Shown in pieces: positions 13,731 to 22,900 of a stretch of 64,000 nt of DNA. The notes beneath the pieces are model-generated. The model searched no databases, was not told the origin of the DNA, and saw only the letters and a list, made by a program, of their open reading frames with translations. Positions within the stretch are counted from its first letter, which is position 1, and every line of letters starts with the position of its first letter. Source of the DNA: Fibrobacter sp. UWR3 (GTDB lineage: Bacteria > Fibrobacterota > Fibrobacteria > Fibrobacterales > Fibrobacteraceae); NCBI RefSeq assembly GCF_900143055.1, contig NZ_FRCW01000015.1, positions 1 through 64,000 on the forward strand, given 5' to 3'. The position numbers and the translations under genes were made by a program.

Positions 13731-14549
13731 ATGGAACCGGCCCTCTGGCAAAAGATTCTCGACCTGTGCAACAGGCTCTCGAACGTCACGTACGAGAACC
13801 TCACGAAAATCATACGCCTGGAATCTACCGGCAGCGCTACTGCCGCGCGCAACCTCGACGACAGCGACCAGAACGATATCGACACCTGGATGGGTGGCGG
13901 CACCTGCTTCAGCATGACGTGGCACCTGTACCAGAGCCTGCGCGACATGGGATTAAACCCGCGGCTCGTGATGGGCCACAAGCGCAAGGAACGGAACATC
14001 CACTGCGCGCTGATTTTACCGGATGCGGATACTAACGCGTCATCGCGAGCCGAAGGCGTGGCGATCCACTCAGAATTTTTATTCGATCCCGGCTACCTGA
14101 TTTTTGACCCGTTGCCGATTCCGCTCCCGAAGCCCTTCGGTGCAGGTGAGGCGCTCTTCCCGCTGGTGCCGAACAGCGTGCGCCTCGTGCGGCCCGACAT
14201 GGATTCCATGGAACTCTGGACCGGCGGCGCCCTCCGTACCGACGGCTCGATTTCTTCGCCCATGAAGTTGCGGTTCGAATACCCGGTGGCAGGCGTGAGC
14301 GTCGAGGAATTTAAACAGCACTGGTCCGAAAGTTTCTACCGCGAGATGATGACCTACCCGGTGTTGAACCGCCTCGACCGCGAGCGCGGCGTGCAGTACT
14401 ATTACCAGAAGGGCAACCTCGTGACCCGCGACGCAAACGGCAGCCGCATGGAACGCATCGCCGAACCCGAAAGGGTCGAGAAATTGAGCGAAATCTTCAG
14501 GCTTTCGCCCGAACTCGTGTCCAGGGCGCTTGGTATCCTCTCGAAATAA
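13731..14549 (+). CDS. arylamine N-acetyltransferase/transglutaminase-like protein
   Basis: This 272-residue protein shows a possible Cys-His-Asp triad in the order of the NAT fold: Cys in GGGTCFSMTWHLYQ (about residue 60), His in NIHCALILPD (about 90), and Asp in FDPGYLIFDP (about 117). Members move acetyl or acyl groups from CoA or a carrier to an amine or hydroxyl; some act in secondary metabolism. It has no signal peptide. Residues about 103-114 (SSRAEGVAIHSE), between the His and the Asp, come from a palindromic repeat read in frame (14037-14070). A longer start at 13668 would translate only the upstream repeat array. Confidence 0.6.
   Translation: MEPALWQKILDLCNRLSNVTYENLTKIIRLESTGSATAARNLDDSDQNDIDTWMGGGTCFSMTWHLYQSLRDMGLNPRLVMGHKRKERNIHCALILPDADTNASSRAEGVAIHSEFLFDPGYLIFDPLPIPLPKPFGAGEALFPLVPNSVRLVRPDMDSMELWTGGALRTDGSISSPMKLRFEYPVAGVSVEEFKQHWSESFYREMMTYPVLNRLDRERGVQYYYQKGNLVTRDANGSRMERIAEPERVEKLSEIFRLSPELVSRALGILSK
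14037..14070. repeat. palindromic repeat translated inside the NAT-like gene
   Basis: GCGTCATCGCGAGCC...GGCGTGGCGATCC has the GTCAT(C/T)GCGAG...GCGATCC form of a palindromic element commonly found between genes. Here it sits in frame between two predicted catalytic residues. Confidence 0.6.
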
Positions 14550-14552
14550 GTA

Positions 14553-14558
14553 TATATT
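14553..14558 (+). promoter_or_regulatory. -10-like box TATATT upstream of the lipoprotein gene
   Basis: TATATTTG directly follows the preceding stop codon. The transcript would run through the dispersed repeat at 14568-14616 before reaching the gene at 14648. Confidence 0.35.
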
Positions 14559-14567
14559 TGTTTCATC

Positions 14568-14616
14568 GTCATCCCCGCGACCTGTGGTGAGCGTCGCCGA
14601 ACCAAGGCGGGGATCT
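14568..14616. repeat. intergenic palindromic repeat
   Basis: A 49-bp element beginning GTCATCCCCGCGACC and ending GGCGGGGATCT, with complementary ends. It is nearly identical to 47712-47760 and to the copy inside pyrG. Confidence 0.75.
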
Positions 14617-14647
14617 TTAAGCATCACAGGAACATAAGGAGTCCTAT

Positions 14648-15133
14648 ATGAAAAAGATTCTGGCCGCTTTCGCCATCCTCGCTTCCGCAGCTCTCATTGC
14701 CTGCGGTCCCTCCAAGCTAGAAATTCAGGAAATGTCGTCTTCGTGCGACGTGTCCGTCGAAGTGGGCAAGGTGCTCGACGATACCATCAGCCTCTACGTG
14801 GGCAACATGTTCTTCCTGAACGCGAAGCAGACCGTGAACGAGGACCTGTTCCCGCTTTCGGCCAGCATCCGTGACCCGATGAACATCGAAGTGAAGGGCC
14901 GTACCGACGTGATTGCATCCGCCGCCGACTTCATCGCCTACCTCCGCCGTTCCGCCCCGAACGCCGTGAACTTCGGCATAGTCGTGAACGAAGCCGCGAA
15001 GAACGAAATCGGCTTTGACGAGGCAAAGACCGTCAACCGCCTGGTCGAAGTCTTCAAGACCCTCGAGGGCGGCTCCGTCATCCTCTTCCACGAGAAGGAC
15101 GGCCAGCTGACCGACGCGAAGAAACTGTTCTAG
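14648..15133 (+). CDS. predicted lipoprotein
   Basis: A 161-residue exported protein of unknown function. The N-terminus MKKILAAFAILASAALIAC is a lipoprotein signal peptide with lipobox LIAC, so Cys19 should be lipidated and the protein membrane-anchored. The mature part is small and alpha/beta-like, with no family I recognise. AAGGAG lies 7 nt before the ATG. The next gene also encodes a secreted protein but has its own promoter-like box (TATATT, 15164-15169). Confidence 0.75.
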   Translation: MKKILAAFAILASAALIACGPSKLEIQEMSSSCDVSVEVGKVLDDTISLYVGNMFFLNAKQTVNEDLFPLSASIRDPMNIEVKGRTDVIASAADFIAYLRRSAPNAVNFGIVVNEAAKNEIGFDEAKTVNRLVEVFKTLEGGSVILFHEKDGQLTDAKKLF

Positions 15134-15205
15134 TCCGCAAAGAACAGTTGATAGAATTTATACTATATTTTTAGTGTAAATTAAATTCTTTGGATAGGAG
15201 GAAAT

Positions 15206-17263
15206 ATGAAATTTTTGAAAATTCTGTTGTCTGCGGTTGCGATTGCGGGCGTGCAGAATGCCCTTGCAAAATGCGAAGGCACGCTCTATCTGATGCCGCA
15301 GGAAGGCTGGACGGGTCGGTTCTACGTCATGACGGATTCCACGTCGACCGAGGCGAGCCCTCGCTACGATGCTGAAACGCGTTATTTTAAGGTTGACCTG
15401 GCCCAGGCGAAGAGCGGTGAAATGGATTCGACCTTTGCCTTGGTGAATCATCTGTATGCTCCAATGAAGTATATCGTCCAGGCAGAATGGAACAACGCTG
15501 TGAATGAGGATTTCCGTTACCTCAAAGGAAAAACAGACATCAAGTGCCCTGGGGCCGGAAACAGCGTATTTGTTCTCGAGGACCCGGAACAGCCGGGCAA
15601 GACCCTTGTTGCCTCGGAAAAACCGAAAATCAAGTATCTCTATTTCTTGCCTCCCGATAAGGAAGAATGGTGGGTGACCCCGCCCATGTGGTCGGGCGAC
15701 GGAAAGTATGCGAGTGGCAAGCCGCTCAAACCTGCCGAAGACAGGTGCGGTTGGTTCTATACGTCGTGGGTCTACAGAAATGTTCCAAGCAATTTCATCA
15801 TCTTCAAAAAATCCGATGAATCCCTGAAGGAAGCCATCGGAATGAATGGGTTGGGAGCCGCCCTCGAACCGATTGCATTGGATATGGTATTCGAGGTCTA
15901 CGAAAAGGACACGCTATTTTTCTTTGCCGACCCTGATGTATCCCCGACAGGTAGCGGATCGTTTGCGACATCTGACAATGATGCCAGTGGCAATTGTTCC
16001 TACTTCTTGCAGATGACGTTCTACGATACCGATGCAAGCCTGCACGGCGCGTTTACCTGCGATGATTACCCGAATATGGGTGCCAACGCGTGCTATTCCG
16101 CAAACGCCAAGTACAACTATCCTGGCGAGGGTGCGAAGAATACAGTCCCCTGCATTGGCGTGACTCCGGGAATCGTTGCCGATCTGCTTGACCCGCAGAC
16201 GAAGAAGCCGACCTACAATGCTGCAAGCGGCTGCTTCGTGAGCGCGGAAGCATTCAACGCGATGTTCAAGGCGACTCCGGATGTGAACGTGGTCCACGAG
16301 CTCGGTTCGCGCGGTGTGTATTTTTACATGAACCAAAACGGCCTGTGGCAATACGACAGCTATTGGAGCACGAATCCTTCGCAGGCATTCACTCCCTTGA
16401 ACGACCTTGCGGATTCTGTCAAGAACGATAAGTGCACAGGAACGTGCGCAACAGCCGCTACCCTGAGGGAAGAATACGGTGCAGTGCGTTACGGCATGGG
16501 TGGCAGCAACGATGCCGCGAAAAATTTCATTTCCGACAAGGCGCAGCAGGCGCTTGGCGATGTTTACGACTGGTCCCTGACAGAACCCAAGACCGGGCTT
16601 CCGTATATTGACTTGTATCCGGTAACGGCGGGCGAGTTCGCCGATGGGGATAAGCCCAATGTCTACGATGTCCTTTCGTGGGATGACCGCGTCAAGAGCG
16701 AGGGTAACCAGCATTTCTGCCTGGAAACGCACTCGATGTTCACTTACCGGCCGGGAGCGTTCCTTGCGGTTCGCGGTGACGACGACATCTGGGTGTATAT
16801 CGACAACAAACTGGCGATTGACTTGGGCGGTCTCCACATGCCTGCACCCGCTTACGTAAACCTGGACGAGTTTGCAGGTGCTTCTGGCGAGCTTGTAGCG
16901 GGGGAAGTTTACGATTTCGACATGTTCCTCTGCGATCGCCGTACGACAATGAGCAACTTGCATATTCTGACGAACCTGATCCTTGCTGGGTTGGACAAGC
17001 CGGGTAATACGGATGCCGTCAGTAAGCCTGCCGTGCGTGTTGCTGGAAATGTTTCGGGCTTTACTGTCCGCAACAGTTTCCGCTCGACGCTCTCCATTGT
17101 TACTTCGGATGCGTCCGCGAAAACGTATGCGGTTATGGATTTGCAGGGCCGCATCGTGCGTCGGGGAGCCATTGCCGGCACCGAAACTCTCGTGCAGAAT
17201 TTGCGCGCTGGTTCCTACATCGTGAAGGTCGGCCTCGGCCACCGCCGCGTGAACGTCCGCTAA
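15206..17263 (+). CDS. fibro-slime domain protein with a T9SS-like C-terminal domain
   Basis: A 685-residue secreted protein with signal peptide MKFLKILLSAVAIAGVQNALA. Residues about 260-600 form a fibro-slime/PA14-like region with the hallmark cluster AVRGDDDIWVYIDNKLAIDL followed by FLCDRRTTMSN. The last 65 residues (SFRSTLSI..., then VMDLQGRIVRRG..., LRAGSYIVKV) resemble a type A sorting domain of type IX secretion substrates: a short beta-sandwich with D-x-x-G-R/K. This suggests outer-membrane transport and surface attachment or release. AGGAGG precedes the ATG. Members in cellulose degraders are linked with adhesion to plant fibre; the ligand here is unknown. The stop directly abuts the convergent MATE gene. 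Confidence 0.85.
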   Translation: MKFLKILLSAVAIAGVQNALAKCEGTLYLMPQEGWTGRFYVMTDSTSTEASPRYDAETRYFKVDLAQAKSGEMDSTFALVNHLYAPMKYIVQAEWNNAVNEDFRYLKGKTDIKCPGAGNSVFVLEDPEQPGKTLVASEKPKIKYLYFLPPDKEEWWVTPPMWSGDGKYASGKPLKPAEDRCGWFYTSWVYRNVPSNFIIFKKSDESLKEAIGMNGLGAALEPIALDMVFEVYEKDTLFFFADPDVSPTGSGSFATSDNDASGNCSYFLQMTFYDTDASLHGAFTCDDYPNMGANACYSANAKYNYPGEGAKNTVPCIGVTPGIVADLLDPQTKKPTYNAASGCFVSAEAFNAMFKATPDVNVVHELGSRGVYFYMNQNGLWQYDSYWSTNPSQAFTPLNDLADSVKNDKCTGTCATAATLREEYGAVRYGMGGSNDAAKNFISDKAQQALGDVYDWSLTEPKTGLPYIDLYPVTAGEFADGDKPNVYDVLSWDDRVKSEGNQHFCLETHSMFTYRPGAFLAVRGDDDIWVYIDNKLAIDLGGLHMPAPAYVNLDEFAGASGELVAGEVYDFDMFLCDRRTTMSNLHILTNLILAGLDKPGNTDAVSKPAVRVAGNVSGFTVRNSFRSTLSIVTSDASAKTYAVMDLQGRIVRRGAIAGTETLVQNLRAGSYIVKVGLGHRRVNVR

Positions 17264-18649
17264 TTATTTCAGCTTTTTCAGTTCGTGCCGGAGCATGAGC
17301 ACGCCGATGATGGCCGCACCCGTGTCGGCGATGGGCTGCGCCATGAACACGCCCTTCAGTTCAAAGAAGTGCGGGAGCACGAGCAAAAAGGGAATTAGCA
17401 GAATCACTTGCCTGCAGGCGTTCAGGAACATGGACCTGAGCGCCTTTCCCGTACCCTGGAAAAAACTGCCCGAAACGAGCCCGAGCGGAATCATGAAGAA
17501 TGCCGCCCCGAAAATACGCATGGCCCACGCGGCGACTTCCTGCAGCTTGAGGTCGGTGGGTGCGAAGGGGGCCACGAACACTTCGGTCTTCCACATCAGT
17601 ATCGCCCACGCCACGAGCATAAAGCTCCCCGCGTAGATGAACGTGAACTTGAGGGTCGCCTTCACGCGTGCGTTGAGGCGCGCGCCGAAGTTGTACCCGA
17701 TAATCGGTTGCGTGCCGTGTACAAAGCCGAGCAGCGGGAGCAATATGAACGAGGCGATGCTGTTCACGATGCCGAATGCAGAAATTGCGAGGTCGCCGCC
17801 CGAGAGGGCACCCGTGTTGTGCAGGCTGATTGCCCCGTAGGTGGTGAGGCTCCAGTTGAGGATGGCGTTCATCAGGCTGTTGCACACCTGCATTATGGAA
17901 GGCGGAATGCCGAGGATGATAATCTTCCTCACATACGCGAAGCGCAGCTTCATGTGGCGCCAGCGGATGCGGATGGGGGTATCTTTCTTCACGAAGAACT
18001 GCGTGATGAGCGATGCTGCCACCAGCTGTGAACCGATGGTCGCCCATGCGGCTCCCTCTATGCCCCAGCGGAATTGCACTATAAACAGCCAGTCGAGCGC
18101 GATGTTCGTGACGGCGCCGATGACTTCGCGGAACATGGCCGTCTTGGGGTGGCCCATGCTACGGATAAAGTGGTTCATGCCCGGGGCGACCGTCTGGAAT
18201 ACCGCACCGCAAAGCAATATGCGCATGTAGCTGCTGGCAACGGGGAGTGTCTGGTCGCTCGTGCCGAACAGGCGGAGTAGGGGCTCCATGAATATCTCGC
18301 CGAGCGTGAACGTGGTGGCGGCCATCAGCAACAGGAGCGAGAACGAGTTGTTCAGAATGATGCTGGCCTGGATGTACTTCTTTTGCCCGAGGCGGATGGC
18401 GAACAGCGTGTTGCCGCCTACGCCAATCATCATCGACATCGCCATGATGAACAGCATGATGGGGAAGCACAGCGTGATGCCCGCGATGCCTAGGCTTCCG
18501 ACTTCCTGGCCCACGAAGAGGCGGTCTACTATATTGTAGAGCGCGTTCACCAGCATGCTCACGATGGAAGGCACCGAGAACTGCAATACCAGTTTCGGGA
18601 TGCTTGCTGTACCAAAGGAATTGAGGCGCTCGGAATTCAGTTTCGACAT
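17264..18649 (-). CDS. MATE family efflux transporter
   Basis: A 461-residue membrane protein with about 12 transmembrane segments in two halves. The MATE signature is clear: PSIVSMLVNALYNIVDRLFV near residues 28-47 and the corresponding second-half region FVHGTQPIIGYNFGAR. It exports cationic compounds or metabolites in exchange for Na+ or H+. The start is ATG 18649; an upstream TTG (18661) lies inside a TAAATTTG promoter-like box. It ends base-to-base with the fibro-slime gene, with no terminator hairpin between. Confidence 0.93.
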   Translation of the reverse strand: MSKLNSERLNSFGTASIPKLVLQFSVPSIVSMLVNALYNIVDRLFVGQEVGSLGIAGITLCFPIMLFIMAMSMMIGVGGNTLFAIRLGQKKYIQASIILNNSFSLLLLMAATTFTLGEIFMEPLLRLFGTSDQTLPVASSYMRILLCGAVFQTVAPGMNHFIRSMGHPKTAMFREVIGAVTNIALDWLFIVQFRWGIEGAAWATIGSQLVAASLITQFFVKKDTPIRIRWRHMKLRFAYVRKIIILGIPPSIMQVCNSLMNAILNWSLTTYGAISLHNTGALSGGDLAISAFGIVNSIASFILLPLLGFVHGTQPIIGYNFGARLNARVKATLKFTFIYAGSFMLVAWAILMWKTEVFVAPFAPTDLKLQEVAAWAMRIFGAAFFMIPLGLVSGSFFQGTGKALRSMFLNACRQVILLIPFLLVLPHFFELKGVFMAQPIADTGAAIIGVLMLRHELKKLK

Positions 18650-18660
18650 TTCGGCGCGCA

Positions 18661-18666
18661 AATTTA
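18661..18666 (-). promoter_or_regulatory. -10-like box TAAATT for the MATE gene
   Basis: TAAATTTG on the minus strand. The hexamer ends 11 nt before the ATG at 18649, so the 5' leader would be only a few nucleotides. Confidence 0.4.
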
Positions 18667-18753
18667 GAAAATTATTAATTCGGATTTCGGATGTCGGAAT
18701 TGTTTTTGGGGTGAATTTCCTAATTCTTACTTCCTAATTCCGCATTTGCGAAG

Positions 18754-19641
18754 TTACACTTCGCAAGCTACCTGGTTCCTGCCGCCTTCCTTGGCCACAT
18801 ACAGCAGGCGGTCGCATTCGGCAATCAGTTCCTCGACCTTCCCGATGTTTTCGCCCTGGCGGCTGCACAACCCGAGGGAAATCGTCACGGGAATGACCGT
18901 GTCCTTCCACGAGAACTTGTGGCTTTCTACTGCCTTGCGGAGGCGTTCGGCGCTCTTCCGTGCGTCTTCGGGGCTTATCCCCGCGAGCAGCAGCAAAAAT
19001 TCTTCACCGCCGTAACGGGCGAGCAGGTCGGCCTCCCGCTTTTCCTCGTTCAGGATCCTCGCAATCTCTTTCAGCACCATGTCGCCGCACTGGTGGCCCC
19101 AGGTGTCGTTCACGCGCTTAAAATGGTCCGCGTCCACCATGATGGTGTGTACAAAGTAATTGTTGCGGCGTGCGAGTGCGAGTTCGCCGAGGCTACGGTC
19201 AAAGAAGTTCCTGCGGTTGCTTATCTTGGTGAGCGGGTCTATTGTTGCCGCCTCGTAGAGGGCCTTGTCTATCGCCTCTTCGCTCTTGTCCTTGAATTCC
19301 ACCTTCATCACCATCTTGCCAATCTGCAGGCGGTTGTCGGAATCGAGGACCTTCTCCTCCACGAATTCCCCGTCCACGAAGGTGCCGTTCGTGCTCCCGA
19401 GGTCCTTGACGGTCACGCGGATTCCGTCGAACGTGATGGCGCAATGCCTGCGGCTCACGAGCTCGTCGTCGAGGCGCACGTCGGCATCTTGACCGCGCCC
19501 GAGGGTAATCGTCCCCTTCGGGAGGGGAATCTGCTTGAACTGGGTCTGGGGGTACAGGATTATAAGGTGCGGACGCAGCTCGATTTTCTCGAATTTGATT
19601 GTCTTGCCCGGGGTAACGATGGTCTGGTCTAAATCCTGCAT
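18754..19641 (-). CDS. FHA-GGDEF diguanylate cyclase
   Basis: A 295-residue soluble protein that should make cyclic di-GMP. An N-terminal FHA phosphothreonine-binding domain (GRGQDADVRLDDELVSRRHC, then DLGSTNGTFV) is followed by a GGDEF domain with DPLTKISNRRNF, D in VDADHFKRVND and the active loop GGEEF. An inhibitory I-site (READ, five residues before GGEEF) is present, so product inhibition is expected. The FHA domain suggests control by a Ser/Thr kinase. GGAG lies about 7 nt before the start, and a TATATTTA box lies further upstream. It is divergent from the large fibro-slime genes, which could be c-di-GMP targets; that link is inference. Confidence 0.95.
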   Translation of the reverse strand: MQDLDQTIVTPGKTIKFEKIELRPHLIILYPQTQFKQIPLPKGTITLGRGQDADVRLDDELVSRRHCAITFDGIRVTVKDLGSTNGTFVDGEFVEEKVLDSDNRLQIGKMVMKVEFKDKSEEAIDKALYEAATIDPLTKISNRRNFFDRSLGELALARRNNYFVHTIMVDADHFKRVNDTWGHQCGDMVLKEIARILNEEKREADLLARYGGEEFLLLLAGISPEDARKSAERLRKAVESHKFSWKDTVIPVTISLGLCSRQGENIGKVEELIAECDRLLYVAKEGGRNQVACEV

Positions 19642-19956
19642 AAAAGTCTCCGCACAGCCTATTATAAATATAGTCTGAAATTTACGGCATGCGCCTGCAT
19701 GACATTATAGAAAAATAGTGAACAAAAGGACCCTAAAAACGCTCATCAAGACCTAAAAAAGAACGAAAGGGCTGGCTGTAACCTAAAATTTACAATACGA
19801 CCCGCAAAATACGCGAAAAAATCACAAGAAAGGTCCCCTTTTCAAATATTTTCAAAAAAAATTACCCTTTTTCGTAAAAAAAGGATAAATTTCAAGGCGG
19901 TGTGGCATCGCAAGAGGCCGCTGTCTTTTTGCTATGCTATTGGCTGGAGAACCAAA
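19642..19956. other. 315-bp intergenic region before the first large fibro-slime gene
   Basis: AT-rich. Toward the cyclase it has a TATATTTA box. Toward the fibro-slime gene it has TAAATTTC (19886-19893) and the conserved leader described separately. I see no other gene. Confidence 0.6.
19886..19942 (+). promoter_or_regulatory. conserved promoter/leader, first copy
   Basis: TAAATTTC (19886) is followed by GTGTGGCAT (19900-19908) and TATGCTAT (19933-19940). TGGCAT and ATGCTA can pair to form a stem. The same three words occur in the same order before the paralogous gene at 24609-24654, although the bases between them differ. Confidence 0.45.
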
Positions 19957-22900
19957 ATGGATAAAAAAATTATGAAAGAACATAAGTCCTCTCTCATAGG
20001 GTGTGTATTGGGTATCGCGATGTTCCTTGCAGGGGTGCAGGGTACGTGGGCACAGAATCCCGTGTGCCAGGGAACCGTCTTTTTCAAGGCGCCTGATGAT
20101 TGGGATGCTGCCTATATCGGTGGCTTCAATGTCAATACGCTTAAGGCGATGACAAAGAATGATGAGGGCTACTACGTATATGATTTGGGCCTGCTTGGTA
20201 TTAAGGATAAACTGTTTTTCGCAATAGGAAATGGTTCTCCTGCAACCAAGATTGTGACATCGACCAAGTTTAATGGTCCGACAGCTAATGCGAATGATGC
20301 GAACTGGCCTACGAACGAGGCGTCCATTGCGTGTCCCGGCAACGGTAAGGTCATTTACGTTTCCGAAAATCCGCTTGTTCCGGGCCGCACCTATACCGGT
20401 GAGAATCCCTCTGATGCAAAGTATTTCTATGTGCTTGTTCCTGAAGAAAAGACTTGGCAGTCCGATGACATGATGATTCATTATGTGATGCCGAATGGGA
20501 CTGCAAAAGATACTGCCATGACTCCGGCAAAGAATCTCTGTGGATGGTACAGCATGGTGTTTGGCCAGGCACCGACGGGTGTATACATGTACCTGAAGAA
20601 TTTCCCAGATATGCAATTGGGTGCGAACGGCCTGTGGGGTGAAGAAGATGTCGCTACTCCGGTAGACCTAAGCCTCCTTTACGAAGCCTATGGCACGAAT
20701 ACTCTTTACTTTATTCCTGACGATGGCGACTGGCCCGGTGAAGATGATGGTGGCTGGTATGTGACCGACCCGGGTGTTCCTGAACCGGGCAACAACAGCC
20801 GTTGTTCCTTCAGCCTTGCCGCTGTTATTTATGATACTGACCAAGACCTTAATGGCTTGTTCTCTTCGGACGGGGATGCTGTAAAGAACCATACGAACGG
20901 GTGTGTGGGTGTCCACCCTGGTCTTGTTCTGCCGGATTTGGGACCTGACAACAAGCCTGTTTTCTCGGGTTCTGCTGATGCAATTAAGTGCTTTGGCAAC
21001 GCGGCTCAGTTCAACACGTTGTTTAATCATGTTCCGACTTTGAATGAAGTGCAGTGCTACGACATGCCGTTCCGCCATTATGGTAATGATACCCGTTGGG
21101 GCTACGATTCCGATTCCACGCATTACAGCAATAAGGGGCAGGAGTTGGACAAGTGTCCTGGCAATAAGAATTCGACTACTTGCCAAATCGGTGGATTCTC
21201 TCCGCTGGAATATTTTGGTGATGAATTTGATAATGCCGGCAATTGGACTTCGGGAACGGTTGCTCTGGCCAATCTCGTTTCGTTGGATGGGGGCGCTCCA
21301 CAGCCTGTTCCTGGGGCTCGTAAAAAGCGCAAAGCTGCAGGGCCTGTTCCCGTGTTACCGACGGTATTCCCTATGACTGTTCCCGGTGTTGGCAAAATTG
21401 CCGACTTTGACCATTACTGCAATACTCCGGGTTGGTTTGGAGGTGTGGATTGCCAATACCAGTTTGAAAATGGTGACAATCCGGCAGACTTCTGGTGCTG
21501 GGGTAGCTATTGCGAATCGAGCTTCAATCGCTGGGGTGAAGGTGATGACTGGGGGGCTAACCCGACGATTATGCGAAACCAGCAGTTCTGCTTCGAATCG
21601 CATGCAACGTTCACCTACAATGAATCCCAGGAATTTACCTTCCGCGGTGACGACGACATCTGGGTGTTCATCAACAGGAAAATTGCCGTGGATAACGGCG
21701 GTGCGCACCTTGCCGCCCCGGGCCACGTGGTGCTGAAGAACCTGAACACCACCTACGGTGCAGGCTTCCTTGTGCCGGGCAACGATTACCCGATTGACAT
21801 CTTCTTCTGTGACCGCCGAACCACGATGAGTAACGTGATTATCAAGACGAACATGTACATCAAGCAGTCTACGGGTGTTACGCTTTCTTCGAAGAAGGAC
21901 GCTGCCTCAGGTGATATCGCGGTGAATATCTGCGTGGAAACCTCGGGTGGCGGCGACTGTGCCTCTGTGGCTCTCGGTGGCGGCACCGGGCCGGAAAAGA
22001 CTATTAAGTGCGGTGACGAAATCGACAAGCCCATTACATACTCTATTACCACCCGCAAGGGCGAAACGCCTGCCGGCTGTGCCGACTGTGCTGCGCTCCC
22101 GTTCGGCCCGACTGCCGGTAACAACGGCTGGGTACACGGCGGTATCAACCTCGCAGATCCGAGAAACCCTGTTGTCAACCCCGACAAGATTACCGGGCTT
22201 GCTCCCGGTACTTACTTACTGAACGTGGAAGTCAACGGCAGCAACGAAAAGTTCAAGTTCCGCGTGAAGGGTAACCTGGGTATCGTTTCTAACGATGTCA
22301 AGTTCGATAACGTCGATGGCGACGATGCCGCTTATGCTAGCGGTACTACCTGGAAGTTTGTCGGTGAAGGTATGGCGGGTACGCGCGTGCCGATATACGT
22401 GTCTGCTCCCGATGAGCAGGGCGGTATCGACCTGATTTCTGCTCCGGGCCAGAGCTACACGCTTACGCTTACCGCGGGTGCAACGCTTTACAAGACGAAC
22501 GACCCCGCCGATCCGAATTACGGAATCCCGCTCGTGACCCCGCTGGCGTCGTCTGTGAACCCGACGGGTATCGACACGTTCTGGCTCGAAGTTCCGCTTG
22601 CAGGGCTTTCTGCCGGTTCCATGCCGGTCACCGCCTCCGTGGGTAACACTTCGGCTACCATTACGTTCTATGCTCCGGCAATCTCGTTTGCCGAACCTGC
22701 GACGAAGGATTCCCTGGGCAATGTGCTTACCTGGAACCCGGTCACGCAGGACCCGGACTTCGAGGAGGACGGCGTTACGGAATACTTCCACTGGGTGGGT
22801 TCCGACGTGGACTTCTTCGTGATTATTTCGAACCCGGTTACCGGTGCCCTCTGCACGGAATGTACGTTTGATATCGATGTACTCGATGCCTCGAATGGTA

